A stretch of 64,000 bases of DNA. Source: Shinella fusca. Lineage in GTDB: Bacteria > Pseudomonadota > Alphaproteobacteria > Rhizobiales > Rhizobiaceae. This document shows positions 53,487-62,265 of the stretch, piece after piece. Each line of letters starts with the position of its first letter. The first letter of the stretch is position 1. A model generated the notes under the pieces. The model did not search any database and was not told the origin of the DNA. It saw only the letters and a list, made by a program, of their open reading frames with translations. The translations under genes and the position numbers were made by a program. The stretch lies in assembly GCF_014203155.1 (NCBI RefSeq), contig NZ_JACHIK010000012.1, positions 1-64,000 on the forward strand. The letters are read 5' to 3'.

Positions 53487-54332
53487 TTATCCTTTCACGC
53501 CGCCGCTGGTGAGGCCCGAGATGAGGGCCCGCTGCATGAGGAGGCCGACCAGCACCGGCGGCAGCGCGGCGAGCACGCCGGCGGTCGCGATCAGCCCGTA
53601 GTCGGAGACCCGCCCGCCGGCAAGGTCGGCGATGGCGACGGTCAGCGTGCGGGCGCGCTGGTCGGAGGTGAAGAGCAGCGCATAGAAGAACTCGTCCCAG
53701 CCGAGCAGGAAGGCGAAGAGCGCCGAAGTGGCGACAATGGGCATGGCGAGCGGCAGGGTAAGGATGCGCAATGTCGTAAAGAGCCCGGCTCCGTCGATCA
53801 TCGCCGCCTGCTCGATCTCGCGCGGAATGCCGTCGAAGCCGGATTTCATAAGCCAGGTCGTGAAGGGCGCGAGGATGCTGAGATAGACGAGCGCGAGGCC
53901 GAAGACGGAATTGAGAAGGCCGAGCCAGGCGAGCGCCATGTAGAGCGGCACGGCAAGCGCCACCGGCGGCAGCATGTAGGTGGCGATCACCAGCGACAGC
54001 GACCAGCCGACCGAAGGCGTGCGCGAGACCGCCCAGCCGGCCGGAATGGCAAGCGCGATGGCCGCGAGCGTCGCCATGCCGGCAACGAGGATGCTGTTGA
54101 TAAGCGAAGCGACGAAGGCCGCGCCCGCGCTGTTGGGAACGGTCGAGAGCAGGACCGCATAGCGCGAGAAATCGACATGGCTCGGCCACCAGCCGAGCGG
54201 CTTTGCGACGAGGTCGGCGGCCGGCGAAATACTCATGACGAAGAGCCAGAAGATCGGCGCGAGGATGACGGCGGCAAGCAGGAGCGCTGCGGCATGGATG
54301 AGGATCGAGGCGAGGCGGCTGCGGCGTTCCAT
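53487..54332 (-). CDS. Sugar ABC transporter permease (MalG type)
   Basis: The 281-residue protein has six predicted membrane helices and the EAA loop FDGIPREIEQAAMIDGAGLFTTLRILTLPLAMP, the contact with the ATPase. The start overlaps the stop of the upstream permease by one base (TGATG). It ends 3 bp before the kinase gene. Confidence 0.92.
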   Translation of the reverse strand: MERRSRLASILIHAAALLLAAVILAPIFWLFVMSISPAADLVAKPLGWWPSHVDFSRYAVLLSTVPNSAGAAFVASLINSILVAGMATLAAIALAIPAGWAVSRTPSVGWSLSLVIATYMLPPVALAVPLYMALAWLGLLNSVFGLALVYLSILAPFTTWLMKSGFDGIPREIEQAAMIDGAGLFTTLRILTLPLAMPIVATSALFAFLLGWDEFFYALLFTSDQRARTLTVAIADLAGGRVSDYGLIATAGVLAALPPVLVGLLMQRALISGLTSGGVKG

Positions 54333-55216
54333 CAGGCGGCGCTCCCCGCGGCGCGGCGCACCAGCAGGCCGTAGCCGACCGCCAGCACGGTAACGATGAG
54401 CGTGACGACGAGGGCGAGCGAGGCGCCCGAGCCCGCCCGCTGGAAGGAGAAGGCCTCCTGATAGACGAGGATCGAGAGCGTGCGCGTCGAATTGGCCGGC
54501 CCGCCGCGCGTCATGACCCAGATGATGTCGAACACCTTGAAAGCCTCGATGGTGCGCAGCACCAGCGCCACCATGAGGGGACCGGCAAGATAGGGCAGCA
54601 CGACGAAGCGGAAGCGGGCGAAGGGCCCTGCGCCATCGACGAGCGCGGCCGAGGTGATGTCGCGCGGCACGGCCTGCAGGGCGGCGAGCGCGATGAGGGC
54701 GACGAGCGGAAAGTTCTTCCAGCAGTCGGCGAGGATCAGCGCCGTCATGGCCGTGCCCGGCTCGCCGAGCCACGAACGATAGCTATCGAGAAGGCCGATC
54801 TGCGTCAGCGCGGCGTTCAGCGCGCCGTATTCCGGGTTGTAGATCAGCCGCCACAGGGTCGCATTGACGACGGTGGGCAGCGCCCAGGGCAGGATGAGCA
54901 GCGCGCGCAGCACGGCACGACCATAGAAGCGCTGGTTGAGCAGCAGGGCGGCGAGGACGCCGATCACCATTTCCGCCGTCACCGAGACGACCGCGAACCA
55001 GGTGGTCGCATAAAGGGCGCGCTGGAAATTGCCGCTCGTCAGCATCTTCACGTAATTGTCGAAGCCGACGAACCGGCCGCCGAGGCCGACGAGCTTGGCA
55101 TCGGTGAAGGAAAGACGCACCGTATCGGCCATCGGCCAGCCGATCACCGCGATCATGATCGCCAGGAGCGGCAGCATGAGAAGCCATGCCCGGGTCGTCA
55201 TCCAGGTGCTGGACAT
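54332..55216 (-). CDS. Sugar ABC transporter permease (MalF/UgpA type)
   Basis: The 294-residue protein has six membrane helices and the EAA loop LQAVPRDITSAALVDGAGPFARFRFVVLPYLAGP. It pairs with the MalG-type permease next to it. The binding-protein gene lies upstream, separated by 69 bp with a strong hairpin. Confidence 0.92.
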   Translation of the reverse strand: MSSTWMTTRAWLLMLPLLAIMIAVIGWPMADTVRLSFTDAKLVGLGGRFVGFDNYVKMLTSGNFQRALYATTWFAVVSVTAEMVIGVLAALLLNQRFYGRAVLRALLILPWALPTVVNATLWRLIYNPEYGALNAALTQIGLLDSYRSWLGEPGTAMTALILADCWKNFPLVALIALAALQAVPRDITSAALVDGAGPFARFRFVVLPYLAGPLMVALVLRTIEAFKVFDIIWVMTRGGPANSTRTLSILVYQEAFSFQRAGSGASLALVVTLIVTVLAVGYGLLVRRAAGSAA

Positions 55217-55250
55217 AGCGTCCTCTTGTCGGTCTTCGGGCTAGTGAGTG

Positions 55251-55274
55251 TGCGGGCGGCCGGGGCCGCCCGCA
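55251..55274 (-). promoter_or_regulatory. Intercistronic hairpin after the CUT1 binding-protein gene
   Basis: TGCGGGCGGCC (55251-55261) and GGCCGCCCGCA (55264-55274) form a perfect 11-bp stem around GG. There is no U run on the minus strand. Its place between binding protein and permease matches the hairpin at 41807 and suggests control of expression ratio. Confidence 0.65.
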
Positions 55275-55285
55275 AGACGCATTCG

Positions 55286-56524
55286 TCAGAGGCCGCTGTT
55301 TTCCGCGGCGGACTTCAGCGCATCTTCCGGCGAGGCCTGATCGAGAAGCGCTTCCTGGATGGCCTGCTGGAGAGCCGTGGAGAGCTCCTGGTACTTCGGC
55401 GTCGTGGGGCGCGGATACATGGCGGCAAGGCCGAGCTTGGCGGCGGCGATCATCTCTTCCTGCCCGGCGGTCACGGCCGGGTCGTCATAGGAGGAGGACC
55501 AGATCGGCAGGCTGAGCTTGGCATAGGCGTTCTGCGTTTCCTGCGAGGTCATGTGGACGATGTATTTCCACGCCTCGTCGGGATGCTTGCTCGTCGTGGT
55601 GATGCCGAGACCCATCGAGCCGTTGACGGCCGAGACCTCGCTCTTGCCGGAAACGCCCGGCGCCGGCACGACGCCGACCTTGCCGGCGACCTTGCTGTCC
55701 TTGCCGGCATTGGCCATGTTGTACATGTAGGTCCAGTTGAGCGCGAAGGCCGCCTCGCCGTTCTGGAAGACGTTGCGCACGTCCTCTTCGAGGAATTCCT
55801 TGGAATTCGGGTTGGTGAGGCCGGACTTGTAGCTGTCGACCATGTATTTCAGCGCGTCGAGACCGCCGCCCTCGGCGAAGGCCGGCTTGCCGTCCTTGAG
55901 GAACTCACCGCCATAGGCGCTGACGAGCGTGGTGTAGTCGCAGATCGCGGCCTCGGCCTGCGCCCAGCTCCAGGCGATGGGCGTTGCCAGCAGGCCCTTG
56001 TCCTTGATGATCTTCGCCTGTTCGGTCAGTTCGTCCCAGGTCTTCGGCGGCGCCTTGATGCCGGCCTTTTCCAGGATTTCCTTGTTGTAGAACAGGTACT
56101 TGGTGTCGAGGATCCACGGCATGCCGTAGGACTTGCCGTCATAGTTCACCGTCGTCCAGGCGCCCGGCAGGACACCCTTCTTCATGTCGTCGGTGATGCG
56201 CGAGGACACGTCGACCAGCACGTTGTTGGCCGCATATTCGGCCGGCCAGATCACGTCGAAGAGCACGACGTCATAGCCGCCGCCGGAGCCCTGCGCGAGC
56301 ACGGTCTTGTCGTGCAGGCCCTCGTAGGGCACGAATTCGAGATTGACCTTGATGTCCGGATTCGCCTTGGTGAAGGCGTCGGTCATCGCCCGCACGTCCG
56401 CTTCGCTATAGGCGGCCTGCGCCATGAAGAGGGCGTTGAGCGTGGTTTCCGCAAAGGCGTGCGGAGCGGACGCGGCGGCGATGAGCGCGGCGCCCAGCAG
56501 GGTTTTCGAGATCGATTTCAACAT
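55286..56524 (-). CDS. Sugar ABC transporter binding protein (CUT1)
   Basis: The 412-residue precursor has a signal peptide (MLKSISKTLLGAALIAAASAPHAFA-E) and an extracellular-solute-binding family 1 fold: ALFMAQAAYSEADVRAMTDAFTKANPDIKVNLEFVPYEGL, WTTVNYDGKSYGMPWILDTKYLFYNKEILEKAG, and FQNGEAAFALNWTYMYNMA. ATG 56524 has GGAGGCTGGC upstream; the open frame to 56584 is ignored. First gene of the operon; the ROK regulator is divergent. Confidence 0.92.
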   Translation of the reverse strand: MLKSISKTLLGAALIAAASAPHAFAETTLNALFMAQAAYSEADVRAMTDAFTKANPDIKVNLEFVPYEGLHDKTVLAQGSGGGYDVVLFDVIWPAEYAANNVLVDVSSRITDDMKKGVLPGAWTTVNYDGKSYGMPWILDTKYLFYNKEILEKAGIKAPPKTWDELTEQAKIIKDKGLLATPIAWSWAQAEAAICDYTTLVSAYGGEFLKDGKPAFAEGGGLDALKYMVDSYKSGLTNPNSKEFLEEDVRNVFQNGEAAFALNWTYMYNMANAGKDSKVAGKVGVVPAPGVSGKSEVSAVNGSMGLGITTTSKHPDEAWKYIVHMTSQETQNAYAKLSLPIWSSSYDDPAVTAGQEEMIAAAKLGLAAMYPRPTTPKYQELSTALQQAIQEALLDQASPEDALKSAAENSGL

Positions 56525-56623
56525 GCCAGCCTCCAGTTTGCTTTGATGCCGAAAGCGCCCGGCACGGGCGCTTGTCTTTGCCATGGGCCTTGCGGCCCGT
56601 TCCCGGAACTCTTCGGTTCCTTA

Positions 56624-56646
56624 TTAAGTCAAATGTCTTGACTTAA
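56624..56646. promoter_or_regulatory. 9-bp inverted repeat operator between the ABC operon and ROK gene
   Basis: TTAAGTCAA (56624-56632) and TTGACTTAA (56638-56646) are perfect inverted arms around ATGTC. A half-like TTAATCAAA follows at about 56658. The site lies between divergent starts and is the natural target for the ROK protein. Confidence 0.75.
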
Positions 56647-56687
56647 CTGTTCTGTATTAATCAAATGGTGTCAAGAGGGAAGTGGCG

Positions 56688-57893
56688 ATGAACGAACTGC
56701 GGACGATCCGCGCCAAGAGCGGAACCAATCAGGAAGGCACGAGCGCGCACAACCGGCGCGTCATCATCGAGGCTATCCGCCTGAACGGCCCGCTCTCGCG
56801 CGCCGATCTCGCGCGTGCGACCCGGCTCACCAAGCAGACCGTCTCCAACCTCATCGAGAACCTGGAGGCCGACGGGCTCGTCGCCTCCGAAGACGTGGTG
56901 CGGCGCGGCCGCGGCCAGCCATCCACGCCCTACCGGCTCGTGGCCGAGGGCGCCTTTGCGCTCGGCGTGCAGATCGACCGGGAGCTTACCCGCGTCGTCG
57001 CCGTCGATTTCCTGGGGCGGGAAGCCGCCCGGGCGGTCGCCAACCTGCCGCCGGGCGATCCCGTCGAGGGCAGCCGGGTGATCCTGCGGCTCGTCGAGAA
57101 GGTGCGCGCCGACCTCGTCGCACGCATTCCGGTCTCCGCCCACCGGCTCACCGGGCTCGGCATCGCCATGCCGGGGCCGTTCGGGCTGGAGCCCGCCGGA
57201 GACGATCCGTGGATGATGGGCAAGTGGCAGGCCTTCCCGCTGCTGGAGACGCTCGCCGCCGGCACCGGCCTCGACGTCAGCCTGCAGAACGACGCCACGG
57301 CCTGCGCGACGGCCGAGCGCATGAACGGTGCGGCCGACGGCCTCGACCATGTCGTCTGCCTCTATCTCGGATACGGCATCGGCGCCGGGCTCATCCTCGG
57401 CGGCGAACTCTACACCGGCAGCAACCGCAATGCGGGCGAGATCGGCATGGTGCTCTTTTCGCGCGGCGGCGCGGTCCTGCCGCTGGAACATCGCGCCTCG
57501 CTCGCCTCGCTGTTCCAGCGCCTCGGCCTCGACACGGCGACGACGGATGCCTACGAGACGGTGGAGCGGCTGACGCGGGAGGGCGACCCGCGCATTCTCG
57601 ACTGGCTGGAGGGGGCCGCGACAGATCTCCGGCAGGCCGTCCACATGGTCGAGACCATCTTCGATCCGCAGACCGTGCTTTTGACCGGCAGCGCGCCGCA
57701 GCCGCTCGCCGAGCGGCTGTTTGCCGCCGTCTTCCCGCTGCTGCCGTCGAATGCCGAGCGGCCGGGCCGCACGATCGCCCGCTTCCAGCTCGGCACGATG
57801 GATCCTTGGGCGGTCGCCCTCGGCGCGGCCGCCGATCCCATCCGCCGCGCCTTCGATCCGGTCTTCTCGGCCATCCTCAAGGAAGCCACCTGA
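56688..57893 (+). CDS. ROK-family transcriptional regulator lacking the zinc motif
   Basis: The 401-residue protein has an N-terminal winged helix (residues 20-80: HNRRVIIEAIRLNGPLSRADLARATRLTKQTVSNLIENLEADGLV) and a ROK sugar-kinase-like domain (LGIAMPGPFG, LQNDATACATAER, YLGYGIGAGLILGGELYTGSNRNAGEIGMV). The usual ROK zinc cluster after GEIGH (CxCGxxGCxE) is missing; the sequence reads GEIGMVLFSRGGAVLPLEHRAS, without the His and Cys. ATG 56688 follows GAGGGAAGTGGCG; the GTG at 56682 overlaps it. It probably controls the divergent ABC-PfkB operon. Confidence 0.88.
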   Translation: MNELRTIRAKSGTNQEGTSAHNRRVIIEAIRLNGPLSRADLARATRLTKQTVSNLIENLEADGLVASEDVVRRGRGQPSTPYRLVAEGAFALGVQIDRELTRVVAVDFLGREAARAVANLPPGDPVEGSRVILRLVEKVRADLVARIPVSAHRLTGLGIAMPGPFGLEPAGDDPWMMGKWQAFPLLETLAAGTGLDVSLQNDATACATAERMNGAADGLDHVVCLYLGYGIGAGLILGGELYTGSNRNAGEIGMVLFSRGGAVLPLEHRASLASLFQRLGLDTATTDAYETVERLTREGDPRILDWLEGAATDLRQAVHMVETIFDPQTVLLTGSAPQPLAERLFAAVFPLLPSNAERPGRTIARFQLGTMDPWAVALGAAADPIRRAFDPVFSAILKEAT

Positions 57894-57902
57894 GCGGAAA
57901 GC

Positions 57903-58598
57903 CTATTCCTTCGCGCCGTCGGCGAGCGCCGAAAGGCCGTTCATATCGCGCACGAGCAGCTTCTGCCGCCCGCCCTCGACGAGGCCGCGCGCTTCCCAGG
58001 CCGAGAGGATGCGCGAGACGGTGTGAAGCGTCGTGCCGGTCATCTCGGCGATGTCCTGGCGGGAGATGGGGAAGTCGATGCGGATGCCGTCCTCCTCCTT
58101 GCGCCCTGCCTGGCGCGAGAGACGCAGGACGGCATGGGCGACGCGCCGCTCCACCTCCTCGGTGGACATCTCGCGGATGCGGGTATGGGCCTCTTCCAGC
58201 CGCTGGCCGATCGTCTGCATGGCGCTGACGGCAAGGCGGGGGTTCTGCTCGACGAAGCTCGGCCAGAGATCCGTCGGCCAGCCGAGGATCACGCTCTCCG
58301 TCGCCGCGCGCGCGGTGCCGGGATAGTCTGACCGCTGCAGCGCTTTGGCGAAGCCGAAAAGGTCGCCCGGATGGACGACGCGCACGATGATCTGCTGGCC
58401 GTCCTGCGTCACCTGCGTCACCTTCAGGCGGCCGTGCAGCAGGAGGAAGAAGCTTGCCGCCTGCTGGCCCTGCTCGAAGACGGCGTCGCCCTGCGGCACG
58501 CGGCGCGCGGTCGCATGGGCCAGCAATCTGTCGAGGTCTTCGTCGCTCATCCGCTCGAACAAGGCGAGCGAGCGCACGACGGTCCTGTCGATCTTCAC
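57903..58598 (-). CDS. nnrR: Crp/Fnr-family regulator, NnrR-type
   Basis: The protein has an N-terminal cyclic-nucleotide-like domain (LFERMSDEDLDRLLAHATARRVPQGDAVFEQGQ...FFLLLHGRLKVTQVTQDGQQIIVRVVHPGDLFG) and a C-terminal HTH (ISRQDIAEMTGTTLHTVSRILSAWEARGLV). There is no Cys cluster for an Fe-S centre, so it is not FNR itself. Next to nirV-nirK it is best read as the NO-responsive NnrR/DnrD type. GTG 58598 with GAGAGG upstream gives 231 residues; another GTG at 58640 lacks an RBS. Its targets likely include 60917 and 20895. Confidence 0.82.
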   Translation of the reverse strand: MKIDRTVVRSLALFERMSDEDLDRLLAHATARRVPQGDAVFEQGQQAASFFLLLHGRLKVTQVTQDGQQIIVRVVHPGDLFGFAKALQRSDYPGTARAATESVILGWPTDLWPSFVEQNPRLAVSAMQTIGQRLEEAHTRIREMSTEEVERRVAHAVLRLSRQAGRKEEDGIRIDFPISRQDIAEMTGTTLHTVSRILSAWEARGLVEGGRQKLLVRDMNGLSALADGAKE

Positions 58599-58661
58599 AA
58601 TCCGTAGCCTCTCGGTATGAACGTTACCGGCTTCTATCACGCCGGGGCCGCGGCCGGAAGT

Positions 58662-59576
58662 TCAGAACGGCAATCCTTTCCTGCGAAGCGTGTCGAGGAG
58701 GCCGGCATACCAGCGGGTGTCCTTCACCAGGCGGAAGCCGACATTGTCCGGCGGCACGCCCACCGCGCAGCCGCCGCCCTTGGGGTTGCGCACGAACGAG
58801 CTCAGCGAGGCGCGGTGTTTGCCGCTCGCAACGTAGACGCCGCACGACTGGGTGTCCTTCACGACAGCCCCCGCCTCGTCGAGGTTGACGCGGCGGCTGC
58901 AGGTCGCCGTCCAGTCCCAGACATTGCCGGCGAAGTCGGCAAGGCCGAACTCGCTCTCGCCGAAGCGGCCGAGCGGCTGGGGAACCGGATCGCGCGAGGC
59001 CTTGCGCGCCGCCTCGCGGCGATAGTCGGCCAGCCAGCGGTCGGCGGGATTGGTGCTGTTAATGTCGACGCCCAGCGCATCGTCCGGGAAGCGCGAACCT
59101 GCAGCGAAGGCAAGGTCGCGGTCGGTCGGCAGCGTCCAGATCTCGCCGGTGCGCGCGCTCAGCCAGCCGGCATAGGCGACGGCGTCGTCATAGCTGACGC
59201 CCGTGGCGGGGGTGGTAGCGGGATCGGCCGGCACATAGCTCGGCTCGGCCGGCGGGCAGGCACCATCGGCCACGCAGCGCCCGTAGTCGGCGGCGGTGAC
59301 CTGGTATTTCATGATGGTGAGCGGACGGCGGATCGTCACGGTCTCGACCGGGCCGTCGACGGCAAAGCCGTTGCGGAAGAATTCGCCGCTGTCGCGATAC
59401 TGGAAGGTGCGCGGCGCGACCTCCACCGTCATCGGTTCATCGAGGACGGGCCCCGCCGGCGCGGGACGGAAGAGATCGGCCTGAACTGCCAGCGTGCCGG
59501 CAAGGCCGGCGAGCAGGACGGCGGGGAAAGCGAGCGAAGTCCACGAGATGCCGGGTTTCGAAACGAGCACAGCCAT
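58662..59576 (-). CDS. nirV: NirV, SUMF1/FGE-domain accessory protein of nitrite reductase
   Basis: The 304-residue protein has one N-terminal membrane segment (about residues 10-30, TSLAFPAVLLAGLAGTLAV) and a formylglycine-generating-enzyme-like domain: PLTIMKYQVTAADYGRCVADG, VSYDDAVAYAGWLSARTGEIWTLPTDRDLAFAAG, GLADFAGNVWDWTATC. NirV genes regularly follow nirK in rhizobia and Rhodobacter; the exact job is unknown, perhaps maturation. ATG 59576 follows AAGGAGGCCGTC. It is downstream of nirK, separated by two hairpins. Confidence 0.9.
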   Translation of the reverse strand: MAVLVSKPGISWTSLAFPAVLLAGLAGTLAVQADLFRPAPAGPVLDEPMTVEVAPRTFQYRDSGEFFRNGFAVDGPVETVTIRRPLTIMKYQVTAADYGRCVADGACPPAEPSYVPADPATTPATGVSYDDAVAYAGWLSARTGEIWTLPTDRDLAFAAGSRFPDDALGVDINSTNPADRWLADYRREAARKASRDPVPQPLGRFGESEFGLADFAGNVWDWTATCSRRVNLDEAGAVVKDTQSCGVYVASGKHRASLSSFVRNPKGGGCAVGVPPDNVGFRLVKDTRWYAGLLDTLRRKGLPF

Positions 59577-59640
59577 GACGGCCTCCTTGCACGCGCCCGG
59601 ACGGTGTTTCGGCATCCGGGGCGGGTGCCGGTGAAAGGCC

Positions 59641-59688
59641 GGGCCGCCGCCGGCGGCCCGGAGAGGGCCCGCCGCCAAGGCGGCGGGC
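59641..59688 (-). promoter_or_regulatory. Tandem GC hairpins between nirK and nirV
   Basis: GCCCGCCGCC / GGCGGCGGGC (59667-59688) is a perfect 10-bp stem with loop AA. GGGCCGCC / GGCGGCCC (59641-59659) is a second 8-bp stem. Neither is followed by a U run on the minus strand. They may protect the nirK message or lower nirV read-through. Confidence 0.6.
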
Positions 59689-59696
59689 ATCAGGGG

Positions 59697-60839
59697 TCAG
59701 ACGCCGTTCGGGGGCGTGACCGATGTCATCAGGTCGTCGTTCCACTTGCCCGTGACCGTGAAGTGCGCGGCCGCACCCAGCTCGAAGGCCTCGATCAGGT
59801 TGTGGTTGACATAGGCATAGATGCCGGGCTGCTCGAAGGTGTAGAAGGCCGCGCCCGCCGTGCCGCCCGGAATGAACCAGGTCTCCTGGTCGACATCCGG
59901 AACGTTGCGGAACTTGCCGGTCGCCCAGACATAGTCGCCGTGGCCGCCGATAAGGTGCGGACGGGTGTCGCGGTTGGCCTGCGAATGCACGATCAGCACC
60001 TTCTCGCCCACCTTCGCCTGCAGGGCGTTGTCGCCGGTGAGGGCCCCGACCGCGCCGTTGAAGACGATGTGGCTCGGGGTCAGCGTGCGCATCACCTCGA
60101 TCGTGTCGGCATAGGCGTCGCCCGCGCTGGCATATTTCTTGAAGTTGCCCTTCTCGTCGCGCGGCACGTAGAAATCCTGCTCGCCGACATAGTAGACCCG
60201 GTCATAGGTCAGTTCCTTGCCGTGCCCGTCGGTGAGCCCTTCGCGGGGCAGCACCATGATCGCGCCGTTCATGCCCGAGGTGACATGCCACGGCACCATT
60301 CCGGGAGGTGCGCAATGGTAGACAAAGACGCCGGCCTTGGTGGCCTTGAAGCGCAGGACCGTGCTTTCGCCCGGGTTGACCACGGTCAGCGCACCGCCGC
60401 CGAGGCCGCCGGTTGCCGAATGGAAGTCGATGTTGTGCTGCAGTTCGTTGGTCTCGGGGTTGATCAGCGTCAGTTCGACATAGTCGCCCTGGTGCACCAC
60501 CATCATCGGCCCGGGAACCGACCCGTTGAAGGTCATCGCGTGGACTTCCGTGCCCTGGTCGTCGAGGATCATCGTCTTTTCCTCGATCGTCAGGGTGAAT
60601 TCGTGGATCTTCGGGCCGCCGTCAGCCTTCTGGCTGTGGGCGTGGACGAAGGGAGGTTTCACCAGCTCGACCTTCACCCGCTCAAGGTTGGCGACGTTTG
60701 CGGCCGCGGCGGTCGGATCGGTCTGGATGTCGCCGCCTTCGGCCCGTGCCATCGTCGCCGCGATGAGCGGCGTCAGGACGCCGGCGAAAGCGGCACCGCC
60801 CAGGATCGTGCGGCGGGTCATCTGAAACTGCTCAGTCAT
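59697..60839 (-). CDS. nirK: Copper-containing nitrite reductase NirK
   Basis: NirK reduces nitrite to NO in the periplasm. The 380-residue precursor starts with a Tat leader ([17 protein letters not shown]). Two cupredoxin domains follow. Type 1 copper: His135, Cys176, His185, Met190. Type 2 copper: His140, His175, His346. The catalytic pair Asp138 and His295 is present, so the enzyme looks active. AAGGAGACATGCA precedes ATG 60839. An FNR/NnrR box lies at 60917. nor and nos genes are not in the window. Confidence 0.97.
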   Translation of the reverse strand: MTEQFQMTRRTILGGAAFAGVLTPLIAATMARAEGGDIQTDPTAAAANVANLERVKVELVKPPFVHAHSQKADGGPKIHEFTLTIEEKTMILDDQGTEVHAMTFNGSVPGPMMVVHQGDYVELTLINPETNELQHNIDFHSATGGLGGGALTVVNPGESTVLRFKATKAGVFVYHCAPPGMVPWHVTSGMNGAIMVLPREGLTDGHGKELTYDRVYYVGEQDFYVPRDEKGNFKKYASAGDAYADTIEVMRTLTPSHIVFNGAVGALTGDNALQAKVGEKVLIVHSQANRDTRPHLIGGHGDYVWATGKFRNVPDVDQETWFIPGGTAGAAFYTFEQPGIYAYVNHNLIEAFELGAAAHFTVTGKWNDDLMTSVTPPNGV

Positions 60840-60916
60840 TGCATGTCTCCTTTTGAAAGAACGGAGCGGTGTATCGCCCTGTTGCTCTCGTTCTACGCGC
60901 ATTCGGCGCCGTCTCT

Positions 60917-60930
60917 TTGAGGCTGGTCAA
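60917..60930. promoter_or_regulatory. FNR/NnrR-type box between nirK and nnrS
   Basis: TTGAGGCTGGTCAA fits the TTGA-N6-TCAA frame of the Crp/Fnr superfamily. It is centred about 85 bp before the nirK ATG and about 127 bp before the nnrS ATG, and is the only such box seen in the 211-bp divergent gap, so it may serve both genes. Confidence 0.72.
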
Positions 60931-61050
60931 ACAGGTCCTTCCGGCCGCTGCGGCATTTTGGCAGGCGCCTGCTTGCTCTTTGTCATCTCGCAAAGAACCC
61001 GTCGGCCGCGGCCCCTAGAAGGAAACTCACACATGCAAAGGAGCACGATC

Positions 61051-62265
61051 ATGAGTGCAAGCCAAACCGCGGGGCGCGTCGGCGGCCCCGTTCCACGCGG
61101 CCTTTCCCGCACCGGCCCGGTGCTGTTTTCCTACGGCTTCCGGCCGTTCTTCCTCGGCGGCGGCGTGTGGGCGATCGTCGCCATGACGCTGTGGATCGCC
61201 GCGATCACCGGCCATATCGAGATCGCCGGCGATTACGGCGCGCCGAACTGGCACGCGCACGAGATGCTGTTCGGCTTCGCCTCGGCCGTGCTCGCCGGCT
61301 TCCTGCTGACGGCCGTGCCCAACTGGACGGGCCGGCTGCCCGTTTCCGGCAAGCCGCTCGGCGCGCTCTTCGGCCTCTGGTGCGCCGGGCGCATCGCCCT
61401 CCTCATGACCGACTGGATCGGCGTGACGGCAGCCGCCGTGATCGACGGCCTCTTCCTTCCGGTGCTCCTTCTCATCTGCACGCGCGAGATCGTCGCCGGG
61501 CGCAAGTGGAAGGACCTGAAGGTGCTCGGGGCGCTCCTCGCCCTTTCGCTGGCGAACGGGCTCTACCACGTCGCCATCATCGGCGGCGACCGCGACGAGG
61601 TGACGATCCGCCTCGCCCTCTCCGCCTATGTCATACTGGTGATGATCATCGGCGGGCGCATCGTGCCGAGCTTCACCCGCAACTGGCTCGCCAAGGCGGG
61701 GCGGACGAAATTCCCGGTCCCCTTCAATCGCTTCGACACCGTCGCCATCCTCGCCGGCACCGCGGCGCTCGCCGCCTGGACCGCCGATCCGATGCATCTC
61801 GCGACGACCGTGCTCGCACTTGCCGGCGCCATCCTCAACGCCGTCCGCCTCTACCGCTGGCGCGGCTGGACGACGGCGCAGGAAAAGCTGCTCGTCGTCC
61901 TCCACGTCGCCTATGCCTTCATCCCGCTCGGCCTTCTGGCCATCGCCCTTGCCGCCAACGGCTGGGTGGAGGAACGCTCGGTGCTGCATCTCCTCTCCGT
62001 CGGCGCCATTGCCGGCATGATGCTGGCGGTGATGACGCGCGCCAGCCTCGGCCATACCGGCCATGCCCTGACGGCCTCGCGCCTGACCGTCGCGGCCTAT
62101 GTGGCGGTCTTCGCCTGCGCGCTGGTCCGCCCGCTCGGCGAGGTCCTTCCCGACATGAGCCAGACGATTTATGCCGCCTCCGGCGTCCTCTGGATCACCG
62201 CCTTCGGCCTCTTCTGCCTGGAATATGCGCCGATCCTCACCCGCCGGCGCCGCACACCGCTGTAA
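61051..62265 (+). CDS. nnrS: NnrS, haem-copper membrane protein of NO metabolism
   Basis: The 404-residue protein has about 12 membrane helices and the NnrS blocks LFSYGFRPFFLGGGVWAI, NWHAHEMLFGFASAVLAGFLLTAVPNWTG, GGRIVPSFTRNWL and MLAVMTRASLGHTGH. NnrS lowers NO stress and usually belongs to the NnrR regulon. ATG 61051 is chosen because AAAGGAG lies upstream; an ATG at 61033 precedes that RBS. It is divergent from nirK. Confidence 0.93.
   Translation: MSASQTAGRVGGPVPRGLSRTGPVLFSYGFRPFFLGGGVWAIVAMTLWIAAITGHIEIAGDYGAPNWHAHEMLFGFASAVLAGFLLTAVPNWTGRLPVSGKPLGALFGLWCAGRIALLMTDWIGVTAAAVIDGLFLPVLLLICTREIVAGRKWKDLKVLGALLALSLANGLYHVAIIGGDRDEVTIRLALSAYVILVMIIGGRIVPSFTRNWLAKAGRTKFPVPFNRFDTVAILAGTAALAAWTADPMHLATTVLALAGAILNAVRLYRWRGWTTAQEKLLVVLHVAYAFIPLGLLAIALAANGWVEERSVLHLLSVGAIAGMMLAVMTRASLGHTGHALTASRLTVAAYVAVFACALVRPLGEVLPDMSQTIYAASGVLWITAFGLFCLEYAPILTRRRRTPL

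Noticed and set aside
57903-58640. Longer nnrR reading from GTG 58640
   Set aside because: No ribosome-binding site precedes it, while GTG 58598 has GAGAGG upstream; the extra 14 residues match nothing known. It remains possible.
58617-60920. 767-codon open frame on the plus strand over nirV and nirK
   Set aside because: Antisense shadow of two well-supported genes whose catalytic residues are all intact.
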